Shown here: positions 23,900-34,700 of the stretch, one piece after another | Layout: the number at the start of each line of letters is the position of its first letter | Numbering within the stretch: the stretch's first letter is position 1 | Origin: Anthopleura xanthogrammica | Lineage: Eukaryota; Cnidaria; Anthozoa; Actiniaria; Actiniidae | Direction of reading: 5' to 3' | Assembly: GCA_964019055.1 (NCBI GenBank) | Contig: OZ025213.1 | Location: 8,544,472 to 8,608,471 of the forward strand | Length of the DNA stretch: 64,000 bases | Notes under the pieces: model-generated | Told to the model about the DNA's origin: nothing | Seen by the model: the letters and a program-made list of their open reading frames with translations, nothing else | Databases searched by the model: none | Made by a program: the position numbers and the translations under genes

Positions 23900-25744
23900 C
23901 GACAAACCGAAGGTAACCCCTACTCGATAACACTCGTGGAATTCGAGTAACTTTTGCAGTAACCTACTATTAGGACCTCAAAATCAAGGCCATTTGAAAG
24001 ATCATATTTGTCATTCAGCGAACAATCACATTCGTTTACAATTATGTGAAAAGCTACGGAAGGTAGTTTCTGTATTAGCATGACCTCTGGGCCTGTGTGT
24101 TTGAAGAAGAAATCTAGGCGATAGGTGACAAGAAACCGGACAATTCTTAACAAATGCCACTAGAAAACTAACTCGCAATAGATATTTTCTCTCTCTTCTC
24201 CTCGATCCATTCACATCGAAAACCCATGGTTTTGGTCCAACATCAGTTAAGTTTGAGTATGCGCAGAGCTGAAGCATTTTCTACGAGTGGTGACAAGCAC
24301 ATTGATTAATAATGATAAACCCTTCTTTTTTGACACAAACCACGCGCAAGATATGCCGCAAATACAGCCTCAAGGATTATGAAAAAAATAACAATGAAAA
24401 CAACAGACAGAACTTGCATGTCTTTGAGCGGCTCCGTGTCTTAGTGCAGTCGCATGCAGTTTCCATGAATTTCTAGTCTCGTACAGAGAAAATATAGTTG
24501 CGCACAAAAGATATGGACAGACGTGTGATTTTTACAAGCGGTGTCTAAAAAATGTTTCTAAAATTGATGATTGCACCTAGGTTTATCCTACCTGCACAAA
24601 TTAACCCCAAGCCCACAGCTTATAAGTTTCCTGATTTTTTCGACATTTAGTCATTACCTAAGCGCGTTATAACTAAATCAATTCCTTTTCCATATCGTCA
24701 AAGCATATCATCGCCGCAGATATCTTGACCCTTTAACAAATATTTAGAGCATGGACATTTGCACTTATTATCAATCTTATCGACAGTCAACAACTACCCA
24801 TCGAACAAAGCCTATGATAGATATAAATACCCACGTTAACCGCTTACCGGAAAGAAAAATAGAATTATATTTTTGGATCTTAAATTGAGCAGAACAAATA
24901 TTGTGTACGATGATGGGAGTTGTCGCGCCGGAACAATGCGGTTTTTCCTTGTGCACGAAAGTCTCTGCTTGGATTTTTGATCATTCGAATGGATGAATTA
25001 AGAAAAAGATTAAGTCGATTAAGTACACATTGAACTCGTCTTCTTCAGGTGCATCCGAAGAACGTACTAAGCTTTGGCACCAAAAATGCCACCCAAATTT
25101 GGCTCCCTTATTTGGGCGCAAATCTTAAATTTATAGGTTTACGACAGGCACTCCAGAAAGTTTTAAAAACGCGTATTCTTTCGAATGATTTCGAATACGG
25201 CAAACGCATCAGCCCAGGGGTTGTTTCGGGGTTCGATTGAAGTATCGCTACACTTAACTAAGATACTCGACTGCGCATGCACGAGGAAAACAAAGGGACA
25301 TTTCTTACAAAATCAAACACTTCATAGAATAGACAACGTAAAAATTAAGAATGTTTTATTCAATTCATCCAAGTAGGCGTATTTGACATAATATTCGACT
25401 AAAGTTTGTTTGTCAACAGCGACGTTACCACAGGAAATGTGCGGTAAAGTCTGTTTTCATCTAACTTCATGTATCTTTATAATGTGTGTGGGACCCGATG
25501 TGGGACCAGAGCCAGAACACCACGCACAAACCAGATGTTGGCCAGAGGGAATCTCCCTTATCACCATTTTTCAAAACAGCTTAGCAATAAATCAAAACAA
25601 TGAGGGCATTTTGCGGACCTTCTCAAACAAGTAGTTGTTCTTTAAAATGGGATTTTCTTTACTATAATATCCCATCTATAACAAAAACTTTTGTAGAACA
25701 ATTATCTAATCGTACAGTATTGCATGCATTGCCCACTCTCTACC

Positions 25745-25882
25745 TATAGACCTCTTGCAGCACGTCGGAATGCAGCCCAATTTGGAGGGCAAAACAATAG
25801 GTTTCAATTCTCAGGAGATTGAAACTCTTTTGTTTTGTCCTCCAAATTGAGCTGCTATGACGTCACGTGAAAGGGGTCTATA
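25745..25882. mobile_element. Foldback/MITE element, family 1 copy 2
   Basis: The same family as 8000-8135 but in the opposite orientation: it starts TATAGACCTCTTGCAGCACG and ends CACGTGAAAGGGGTCTATA, with CAATTTGGAG and its complement in the arms. It ends only 21 bp beyond the MRPL22 stop codon, so it probably lies in that gene's 3' UTR. Confidence 0.82.
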
Positions 25883-25903
25883 CTCGACCATCATAGAGCA
25901 CAA

Positions 25904-28714
25904 CTACCACCAAGCCAGAGAATTCTTGATGTACCTTGGATGTCTTTGTATTTCTTCAAGCTCTGTCATGTGTTTGAGTCTTCGTCGTTTGTTCTTTCCT
26001 AGTCTAGGCCCTTCTTGAAGAACTACAAAATAGTGACTGTATTTTCTCTCTTCAATGCCAAACCTGCCTCTGGCATGCATGCGAATCTTTTTGAAATATC
26101 TACCTTTACCAACATAGGATTCAGCTAGAAAAGATGAAAATAATGTTAGTGCAATGTAACACTTCTGTTTGGGAAGCAGGGGTGGTGTATCATTGAGAGC
26201 ACTCCCTTCTCACCAAGGTAACCTGGGTTCGAATCCTGCTGGGCTTGGTGTCATAATTATGTGAGTAGAGTTGTTTGTTGGTTCTCTCATGTGCTTCAAG
26301 GGTTTTACTGGGTTCTTCAGTTTTTCCTCCCTCTGCAAAAATCAACTTCTAACTTCCAATTGGGATGCAGTGGAGGAAGAGCCATTCTGTTAATTGTTAT
26401 CATTTATTATTTATCATTTATTTATTTTTGTATGTTATGACAGGAATAATGCTCATTTACATATTAACACCAGAAATTTTGTTTGACATTTTTAAAAGAA
26501 GAATCCTGGAAAATATATAAGGGTTTCAGTAAGTATTTTCTCTCATGATTGTGCATGACTGTGACTGATGAAATCACAGTATGGATTGACAACATTATTT
26601 GAACCAACCACAGTGTGTGAGATTATTATGCAGCCAATTACGGTATATAGTGTACATACCAACCCACAGGTTAGTCTTATCGTCAATTCCATGGTTTGTA
26701 GATGCAGCTTTCTGTGTTTCTTCCAGTACCTATTAATTTATTAAATAATTCAACATATCAAAAAAAATACTTGTTTTTTACAGTGCGAATCGAAAAACCG
26801 TGGGCACCTAGAAATATTCCAGGAATGTTCTATTGTTCTTTGGCCAATCAGAAATGACTCCTTAACCACAAGATGATGGAAAGATAATGATAACGCTTCT
26901 GATTGGTTAAGAAACATTCTTGAAATATTGTGCCCATGGTTTTTCAATTCTCACTGTAAGAGCAACATTGAAAATACCCTGGGCTCCAGAGTTCTATTTC
27001 GCTTCTATTTCTCCTCACGACTTCCTGTCACAGCAAAAACCAGGGGCAAGAAAGAAATAACTTTGGATCCCAGGGTACATTGAATAATAATAATGTAATA
27101 ATAACGTAATAGTTCCTTTGCAGTGACAGGTCATATGACCCTACCCCCTTAAATAATTTCTGGTGTTCATTTTGACACAAGTGGTTGATTTACATGTACG
27201 AGGGTAGGGTTGCATGGCATGTATCGCGAGTATTTAGACACAAACCTCTTTTACTGTTATAGCAGCTTTCTTTGGAGAAAACTCCATCTGTTTGATAGCT
27301 TCAGTGATTCCTAACCCACGTATCTACAAATAAAAATCATAAAAATGCAAATCCTGAAGTATATATGTGAAACCACATAGTTGTAAAAGGTTTTAAAGTA
27401 TAAAATAGGGTATCGATGACTAGGAGAATGACTGTAGTACAGGAACACCAGAGAATAACTGTAATAGAAAATAACCATACCCTTCCATGATTTGTGATTA
27501 ATAGAGTACAAACACTAAAAGCATGAAATACTTTGCATTATTGATAATTCTAATAGGACTGAGTGGAATCAGATGACCACTGGGAGGCAGATTTGTTAAT
27601 CATGAGTATGATTACAGACCAATTGGACGATACAAAGTTCATGAAACTATCCAACTACAGGTGTCCAATTACAACTACCAGATTGATTGGTCAAAAATAG
27701 AGCATCTTCATAACCAATCATATTTGAGGGAATTGTAAAAGTTATGATTAAGCACTAAATAACACTATTTAAACAATAGAATTAGCATAATTTAGCACTA
27801 TTGAGTACTATTTATGTTGCACCACACCTTAAGTGTTTGTACTCTACTACATCCATTGGCCCCATGAAACCATTTAATAAACTGGTGGTAATCCTCATCT
27901 TTTAGTGGGAAGAAGGATAATTTGAAACTTTGAATTGATAGATTGAATTCTGATGTATGCACACCACAAGAAAAGCACAAACCTGTCTAGCTACAAGGTT
28001 AAGCTTCCGAGGACCACATCTGATGTCCCTTCGACTATTATAGATTGCCTGAAAAAATGTATAAACGTATGCATTATGCTAAAGAATACGGTATACCCAA
28101 ATATAAATAAGCAATAAGTTCTTAGCTTGTCTCAACCCCGACCCTACTTTTCCTGTCACTATAAATACTCATTTCCAACTCCCCACCCCACTCCCCCCCC
28201 CCCTCCCCAAATGTCAAAAAAGTATTATTTTGTGTGCTTTTCAAATATTGGTTCACCTCTTTTGTAGGTTGATTGGAAATCCCTTTTTCTTGTTCTAGTT
28301 CTGCTTGTGTTTTACCCCAAACAGCTCGAGTCACAGAGAAACTAGCTGGGCGTGGGATCCCTGTGTGGAGCTTTGAGACTTGCCCAGAGACCAGGGATAG
28401 ACTTCTGAACAGAAAAAAAATGGAATAAAAATGGTTATCTATGCGTAAAATAATTGTACTGAGGGATACTATTCGGAGTTCATCGTATTTTTGATCACAA
28501 ACTTAAAGCTTACCTCAGTTGAAGCTGCAAGACTTGGAGCGTATTTTCCACTGCAAGAAAACAAAAGTATATTAAAACAATGCCCCTAAAATATTCTAAG
28601 GCATTTAAACTTTTATGGCTTAAAAATTTTATATGAAAATATAGGTAAAAAAGGGGGAAATTAAATAAATATTGAAGCTCGAATACCTGAGATGCAAAAC
28701 GTGCGCGCCGCCAT
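25904..28714 (-). CDS. mrpl22: Mitochondrial ribosomal protein L22 (uL22m), 7 exons
   Basis: Nuclear-encoded large-subunit protein of the mitochondrial ribosome. Exons on the minus strand: 28714-28687, 28550-28514, 28404-28257, 28048-27983, 27323-27246, 26729-26660 and 26124-25904 (648 nt, 215 aa; human about 206). The first ~40 residues (MAARTFCIS, then Leu/Ser/Arg-rich) look like a mitochondrial targeting presequence. The uL22 fold follows: AIYNSRRDIRCGPRKLNLVA and IRGLGITEAIKQMEF, then the extended-hairpin signature HARGR at 159-163 within AESYVGKGRYFKKIRMHARG. In bacterial uL22 this loop lines the exit tunnel. The end is Lys/Arg-rich. The start codon sits in a CAAGATGGCGGC context. The gene shares a 79-bp head-to-head promoter interval with GEMIN5. 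Exons 1 and 2 are very short and were placed by phase. Confidence 0.92.
26170..26395 (+). mobile_element. tRNA-derived SINE in MRPL22 intron
   Basis: A Pol III-like head runs from TGGTGTATCATTGAGAGCAC (A-box region) to GGTTCGAATCC (B box). It is followed by a body with GTTGGTTCTCTCATGTGC and a CAAAAATCAACTTC tail region. The same body is found duplicated at 5275-5630. The head does not fold into a convincing functional tRNA. It lies in the last intron (intron 6) of MRPL22. Confidence 0.65.
26778..26959. mobile_element. Foldback/MITE element with TTACAGTG ends
   Basis: A near-palindrome of 182 bp. TTACAGTGCGAATCGAAAAA opens the left arm and the right arm ends TTTTTCAATTCTCACTGTAA. GGGCAC, AGAAATATT and GAATGTTC are also mirrored. 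The element sits between exons 5 and 6 of MRPL22. Confidence 0.8.
27503..27845. mobile_element. Foldback/MITE element, AGAGTACAAACA family copy 2
   Basis: AGAGTACAAACACT at the left end is the exact complement of AGTGTTTGTACTCT at the right end. The 343-bp element lies between exons 4 and 5 of MRPL22 and shares its outer twelve bases with 18581-18723. The interior is AT-rich and non-coding. Confidence 0.75.
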
Positions 28715-28793
28715 CTTGAATTCTGAACCGTTCCAGTCTATCGCGGTGAATTTAAATCCCTCGTTCCAGTCCATCTACGCGGGAAGTTCCAAA
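28715..28793. promoter_or_regulatory. Bidirectional promoter interval between MRPL22 and GEMIN5
   Basis: Only 79 bp separate the two divergent start codons. Both start codons sit inside AAnATGGCGG (AAGATGGCGGC on the minus strand at 28714, AAAATGGCGG at 28791-28800). This matches the YY1 consensus, often found overlapping start codons of housekeeping genes (established knowledge). No TATA box is visible. Transcription start sites may lie inside the opposite gene's first intron or exon. Confidence 0.75.
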
Positions 28794-31700
28794 ATGGCGG
28801 ACGATGGACGAACAAACTGTGTTCTTCCACCTTCCCCAAACTGGTACTGTAGCTGTGCTGCTGACTGTAGTTTAGACGGAGCGTACGCATTCGTAGCTAA
28901 GAAGAGAGTATGTGTATTAGATGTGAGTCGAGAGCCGCCATGTTTTAAGGGGAAATTCACAGAGCACTCAGACCGCACGAGTGCAGTGGTGTTCTGTCCC
29001 CACGAGGATCATTCGAACCTTTGTGTGAGTGGAGCAGACGATAAGTCAATCAAAATATGGGATATTGAGACCAAGATAGTAACTGCGTCTCATAATGTTC
29101 ACCAGGTAAGTATCAAATTCATCCATTTATTTGAAAAACCTCCTATATATGGAAATTTCACAGCTGTTTTGGTGCGCATGGTAAAACTACTGTAGTCAAG
29201 CCTACGTTGGTTTGACGTTGAGATAGAACTTGTAAGTTCTCTAGGGGCAGATCTAGGATTCTGTGTTGAGGTGCTCAGCCCAGGAATAAATGTCAAGAGA
29301 ATATAGAGTGGTTTTACGGCAATAAACAGAGAAATAAATGGTCCCCAAAAATGTGTTTTTGCTACTGTACCTGTACATATGTCCCTTATTTTCCAGTTCC
29401 CTTATTTTTGAGGAAGAAGTAGGGAGGGGTGGGGGTGAGCTGGGTTCACACAGTTATTCATGACAGTTAACCCCAGATTTCTGTAATTTCCCAGGGCAGG
29501 TTGTACATAGCCTGATTAGTGCTATCCACCAGATAAATCCTTATCCAGCAGATAAAACCTATACAAATTCTATGCACTGGATAATATCCTGTGAATAGCT
29601 TTATCCAGGCTTCATAAAATCAGCTCCTGGATAGACTGGTATAACTTGCCACACACCCCAGGGAATTATTGGTACACCAAGCAAGCATATCCCCTAGTAT
29701 AGGATTTCCACTGAGATTGTAACACTATGTCCATTTGATGCACTATTGTATGTTATCATACATATACATACATGTATGATAATAATTTTATTTCTTTCAT
29801 AATTACAGGCCAAAATAACATGCATCTGCTGGTCTCATGTTGCCAGTGATCTCATTTTCTCAGGTACTTGCTTATATAATCATACATCAATTGGATGCTG
29901 ATCTACTGTAATGCCAATCCCAGTATTTGCAATTAATAGACCAGTGTAGGAACAAGAGAAAGTCAGTATAAGGAATCAGCATTATGCTGATTTAAGAGTA
30001 AAAAAAAGCATATCACCACTACTATTAATAACAAGTATCTTTCAAATTAAGCAGGACTGCATTAATCAAGGAGCAGGACTGGAGAGGAGGGGAAGAGGGG
30101 GGATTGGCTGTATAGCCAATCAGTATGGGTTTAGTTGATATCTGCTTTTCTTTCTTAAATGAGAAATAAAGCAAAATTGAAAAATGTGATGCAATTCTTA
30201 CAGAGTTACATGTACAGATGTATACTGCATTGCCAGTACTGTACTTTGTATATGAGTGACATTGCCACTCTAACAAAACTTTATTTCATATTTTTTACTT
30301 AGCTGATGAAAAGGGCAATATTATTGCATGGAGACACAATCAGAACATAGTCTATAGTGCTTGCCCTGTTCAAGAATACATTTTCTGTATGTCTGCATCT
30401 TGTCAATCAGAACAGTATGTGGCAGCAGGGTGAGTTTTCGTTATACATGTACACACTTAATTTTCTAAACTCATATTCTATATCATTTAATATATCAAAT
30501 TTGAAAGTTACTACACCATGCAATATCTTTAGCCATTCATAACATGTACTGTAGCAATGGAATCCCAAACCAGCACATACTAAATGGTATTGAATCATTA
30601 ATTATGTCTCCCAAACTCCATTTGGTTTGGATTTGGACATGCTAGATGCCGAGGGGAGTTGTATCCCATCAAGGTTGGGTACATGTAGCTGCCAATTCCT
30701 AGGACAAATTACGAGGATCAGTGACTGATGAATAATCACATACAGTATATTGGTCAATCTCTTAATTTTAATTGGGACATGCTCTACCTTACCAAAACAC
30801 ATTGGAGTTTGCTTTTATTTTTTCATATAACTTTAGTTACAAGAATGGCTTGATTGCTGTGTTGCATCTTGATGAACTGGGCATGACTGTAACCCACAGG
30901 CTGCGAGGACATGATGGGGATGTACACAGTATAGCTTGGTGTCCTGTACCAATTGAACAACTTGACTTAGGTGCATTGCAGTTTCATTCATTAATTCATT
31001 AGTTAAAAAATATATATGGTAAAATAAATATTTATAAGATGGGATTTAGCAGTGGCACCTTTACAGAGTAGCTATGTGTCCACTGAAATTCCGACTGGAG
31101 TTTTGGTATGTCCAAATATTTAGGAAGCCTGAGTTTGGGTATGTCCAATGTTTAGGAAGCCTGTGTGCAACTGCATGAGCCCTGGGATGTATTAGAATAT
31201 TGAGGAAAATTATGAAGAAATAAAGGGATTCCTACAAGCTTATCAATAATACCTTTATCATATAATTTTTTTTATCTAATGTAATTTAACAGGTCCTCTT
31301 CAGAAGAAAGCTCTTGCTTCTCAAGGCAATCTCATCATATCAGGATCTAGAGATCAAACCATCAGGTTGTGGGACACTTTAGAGGGAAAGCACATTTCCA
31401 TTTTCAACTTGCCTAAACGGTCTTCTCAGAAGTGGAGAGAAAAACATGATTGGCAGAGTAAGGACAGGCTGTGGCTGGCTGTATGTTGGCCTGCATCTTT
31501 GCAAAACAAGATCATTTCAAGTTCTCACAGGTTCTTATATTATTTATTTAGTATTAAATGTGACGTACAATTTTTGCCAACCGCCTCGCTCCCCCTCTAT
31601 ATCATTGTTTCCCATATTTGTTCTTATTTTTCTCATCTCCCCTTGGAAATTAATAGCCAATACTTTACTTGCCTACCTTTGTCCATTAAGTGCAAGCTGA

Positions 31701-34700
31701 CTATTAATGATATTAATATTTCTCTTCTGATTTTCAGTGGTGAGCTTCTACTATGGGACCTGAGTGTTGCTAGTGGACCAGAGCAGGTCCAGAGCTTTGG
31801 TCAAGGTCACTCAAGGATTGTATTTAACATTTCTTGTAACAAGGAAGGGACTAAAGTCATTTCTTGTTCAATGGACAGACAGGTATATATGTGTAATTTA
31901 AACAAAACAAAAAAATTCCATGAGAATTGGGATGTGCTAGGGATGTACTACAGGCCACACTTTTGAATGATTTCCCAACAAAAGAGCTGCAAATTCGGCC
32001 ATCTTCTTTTACATTCCTCTACTAGCTGTGGAGAGCATGACTTGCATAGTGTGACCCCCAATATTTACAATTGTTATGAAAATAAAATAAACTTTTCTTA
32101 TTTCTAGATTATTGTTTGGGACCTTCAAAACTGCCGCAGCCTCCATTCTATCACCACACTTGGTGGGTTTGTTTATGCCTTGGATATCTCTCCTCTTGAC
32201 CCTGGAACTCTTGCTGTAGGTGTTGGAGACAATATGATACGATTATGGAACACAGCCTCTTCAGTTGGAACTTATGTTTCTGTAACCCTCTGGCAAGGAA
32301 TAAGGTCTAAAGTCCAAATGGTACAGTAATTGCATAAAATATGTATTTTTTCAAATAAAAACTTTGAAAACCTTCTTTAGAAACTAAATTTTATCACTTC
32401 CCTGATAAAAAATCTCTTGGCTGATCAAAGTCAAGGCGAAGCTAACTCATGTGAGATTGAATTTAGCTTGTTACGGTAGGTGTTGTGGAGGGAGGAAAAC
32501 TGGAAAACTATGCTACCTTGATTCCCTATTATTGCCAGCACTTACTGGTGCATTTTTCTTCAGGTTTCTTGGCATCCAAACAAGGAAGGCCTTCTTGCTT
32601 TTGGTACAGAAGATGGTCAAGTTGGAATATACAATACAGTTTCTAAAAAGTAAGACAGCTTATTGTTTGTAAATGGTGATGATACTAGGTTCACAGCACA
32701 GGCATTGCTTGCACAGATATGGATTTTAACAGTCAGCAATTGCACCAATTATACTTTTTTATCTAGTACAGTATTCTGGTCAAAAAGCTTAGACAGGATT
32801 GATCTGATCACAATGTTGTGTACAATAAAAGTGTACTATAGTTAGTACATTGTTATATAATATATTAAGATAGAATGTAAAAGCAATGTCAATTTAAGTT
32901 GTAATCCCGAATGAAACTACAAGTTTATAAACGAATTAAAAATGAGTAATAAATTGTGTATTTCTGCCTATGCAGACCTGAGGTCTTCGCAACTTACCAC
33001 AAGAAGACAGTGTACTCTGTGTCTTGGGGACCACCTTGTCCGGCCATCAGTAAGTACTCTATAACAAGGGCCAAATAAATGTATATTATTTTCCAAATGC
33101 AATGCTTTTATATTGTCTCTTGATTATGATGCCTTTCTTTTTTGTTCATATTTTCAAGAATAATCAGTGTATGCCACCTGTACAAATACACAGGCAGGTA
33201 GTGTCTTACTGGATTACAAGCCAGATACTATTAAAAGACATATTCAGTAGTTATTTCTAAGCCTTCTCTCGTTTATGATACCTTTACTTTGTTTATATAC
33301 TTCAGGCAAATGCCACCAATACAATTTTGCTGCTGATGCTAGTGTTTTGGAACACAGGCCAGAAGACATCAGTAATTATTTTTAAGACTGTCCCTTGTTT
33401 ATGATACATATTTTCTTGTTTGTATTATTTTGTAAAGAAGACAAAGATGAGAGTGTATGCCACTTGTACAGTTGTTCTGGTGATGGTAGTGTGCTGGAAC
33501 ACAGACCTGGTCATCCAATGCAAGATGCCATTGATGTTAATTCAATGATCAAGTCAACAAACAACTTCAAGGTAATTATAATATTAAGTATAACTACCTC
33601 CTTGGTGGCTCAGTTGGTTGGAGACCAGTTTGTTGTGCAAGAAGCCCTTGGTTCAAATTCCTGTGACTTGACCAACCCTCAGAGTCTTAAGATATCTGGT
33701 TAAAAGGTGCTGCCTTTGCTCTAACAATATCTGGAAATGGTAAGACCTCTGCTGTGGCTTAGATGACCATGTAAAAAGGTTGTCCCATCTCTTTTAGCGA
33801 TGTTAAACAACATAGAGGCCAAGAAGTTTATCAGTGGCAATTGTCAGTTGTCACCCTCTCTAAATAAAGTAAAGTTGATTTGCACTTGTATTAATTTTAA
33901 TTGTCTTTGTTAGAGTACAAAGGCACAACCATCAAAACACCTTCAATTTTATTGATACCCTGAAACAACCTCTGGGCTGACCAAATTCAGGGCACGGCTA
34001 ATTCATTGATTGAATTGAAATTTAGCATGTTAGGTTTTGTGGAGGGAGGAAAACTGGAGAAACAACAATGAAACTCTGCCAAACTCACTGGAAAGACTTA
34101 TAAGCAGCTATAAAAGTTGTGAAGCTCGTTTTTGGTCACTTCTCCCATTTTTCCCTTTGTCCATTCATTGCTACTGTAGGTCCTTTTCAATTATGCTGAA
34201 GAATCTTTATTCTCATTGTTATTAACAGCATAAGCTGATGTGTCGGACAGATGTAGCTTGGAACAGCAATGGTACAGCCATGGCTCTCGGCAATGATGAT
34301 GGGTATGTCTAAATATTATAACAGATAAACTCAATAGCATTTTTGCTAGCTATCTTCTTGCTAACTAGTTGTATGTTGTTTCTAGGACCATCGAAATATT
34401 TACTCCTCCCTCCCTTAGACGGGTTTGTACAATCTCTGTTCATAAGAAGATTATTACTTGCCTTGCTTGGCATCATGGGTATGGTGACGATAGTGCAGAA
34501 GGTAAGAGAAAATATTTGTCATCGGTTTTTAGTATAGTTGGCTATAAAAAAAGTAAGAATGAAGTAGGAAAGAAAGGAATAAAGAAAGAAGGAAACCAAG
34601 AAAGATTTAGAAAGAATGAATGGAGGATGGAAAGAAACAAAAAAACAAACAAACAAACAAAGATGAAAGAAGGAAGGAAAAAAAACAAAGAAAGAAAAGA

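Larger units (their letters stand above)
22606..25903. other. Intergenic region between Tbx20 copy B and MRPL22
   Basis: 3.3 kb that should contain the promoter of Tbx20 copy B and the 3' end of MRPL22. It contains one foldback element (25745-25882) and an unrecognised 159-codon open frame (23420-23899). TTTATT near 25353 is a possible minus-strand poly(A) signal for MRPL22. No other gene is recognised. Confidence 0.55.

Noticed and set aside
26170..26250. Functional tRNA gene
   Set aside because: A- and B-box-like words are present but the sequence does not form a convincing cloverleaf with a paired acceptor stem; it continues into a SINE body.
28692..28793. GEMIN5 start at 28692
   Set aside because: The frame is open upstream, but the ATG at 28794 has the better context and aligns with the family N-terminus just before LPPSPNWYC. 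The upstream region overlaps MRPL22 exon 1 on the other strand.
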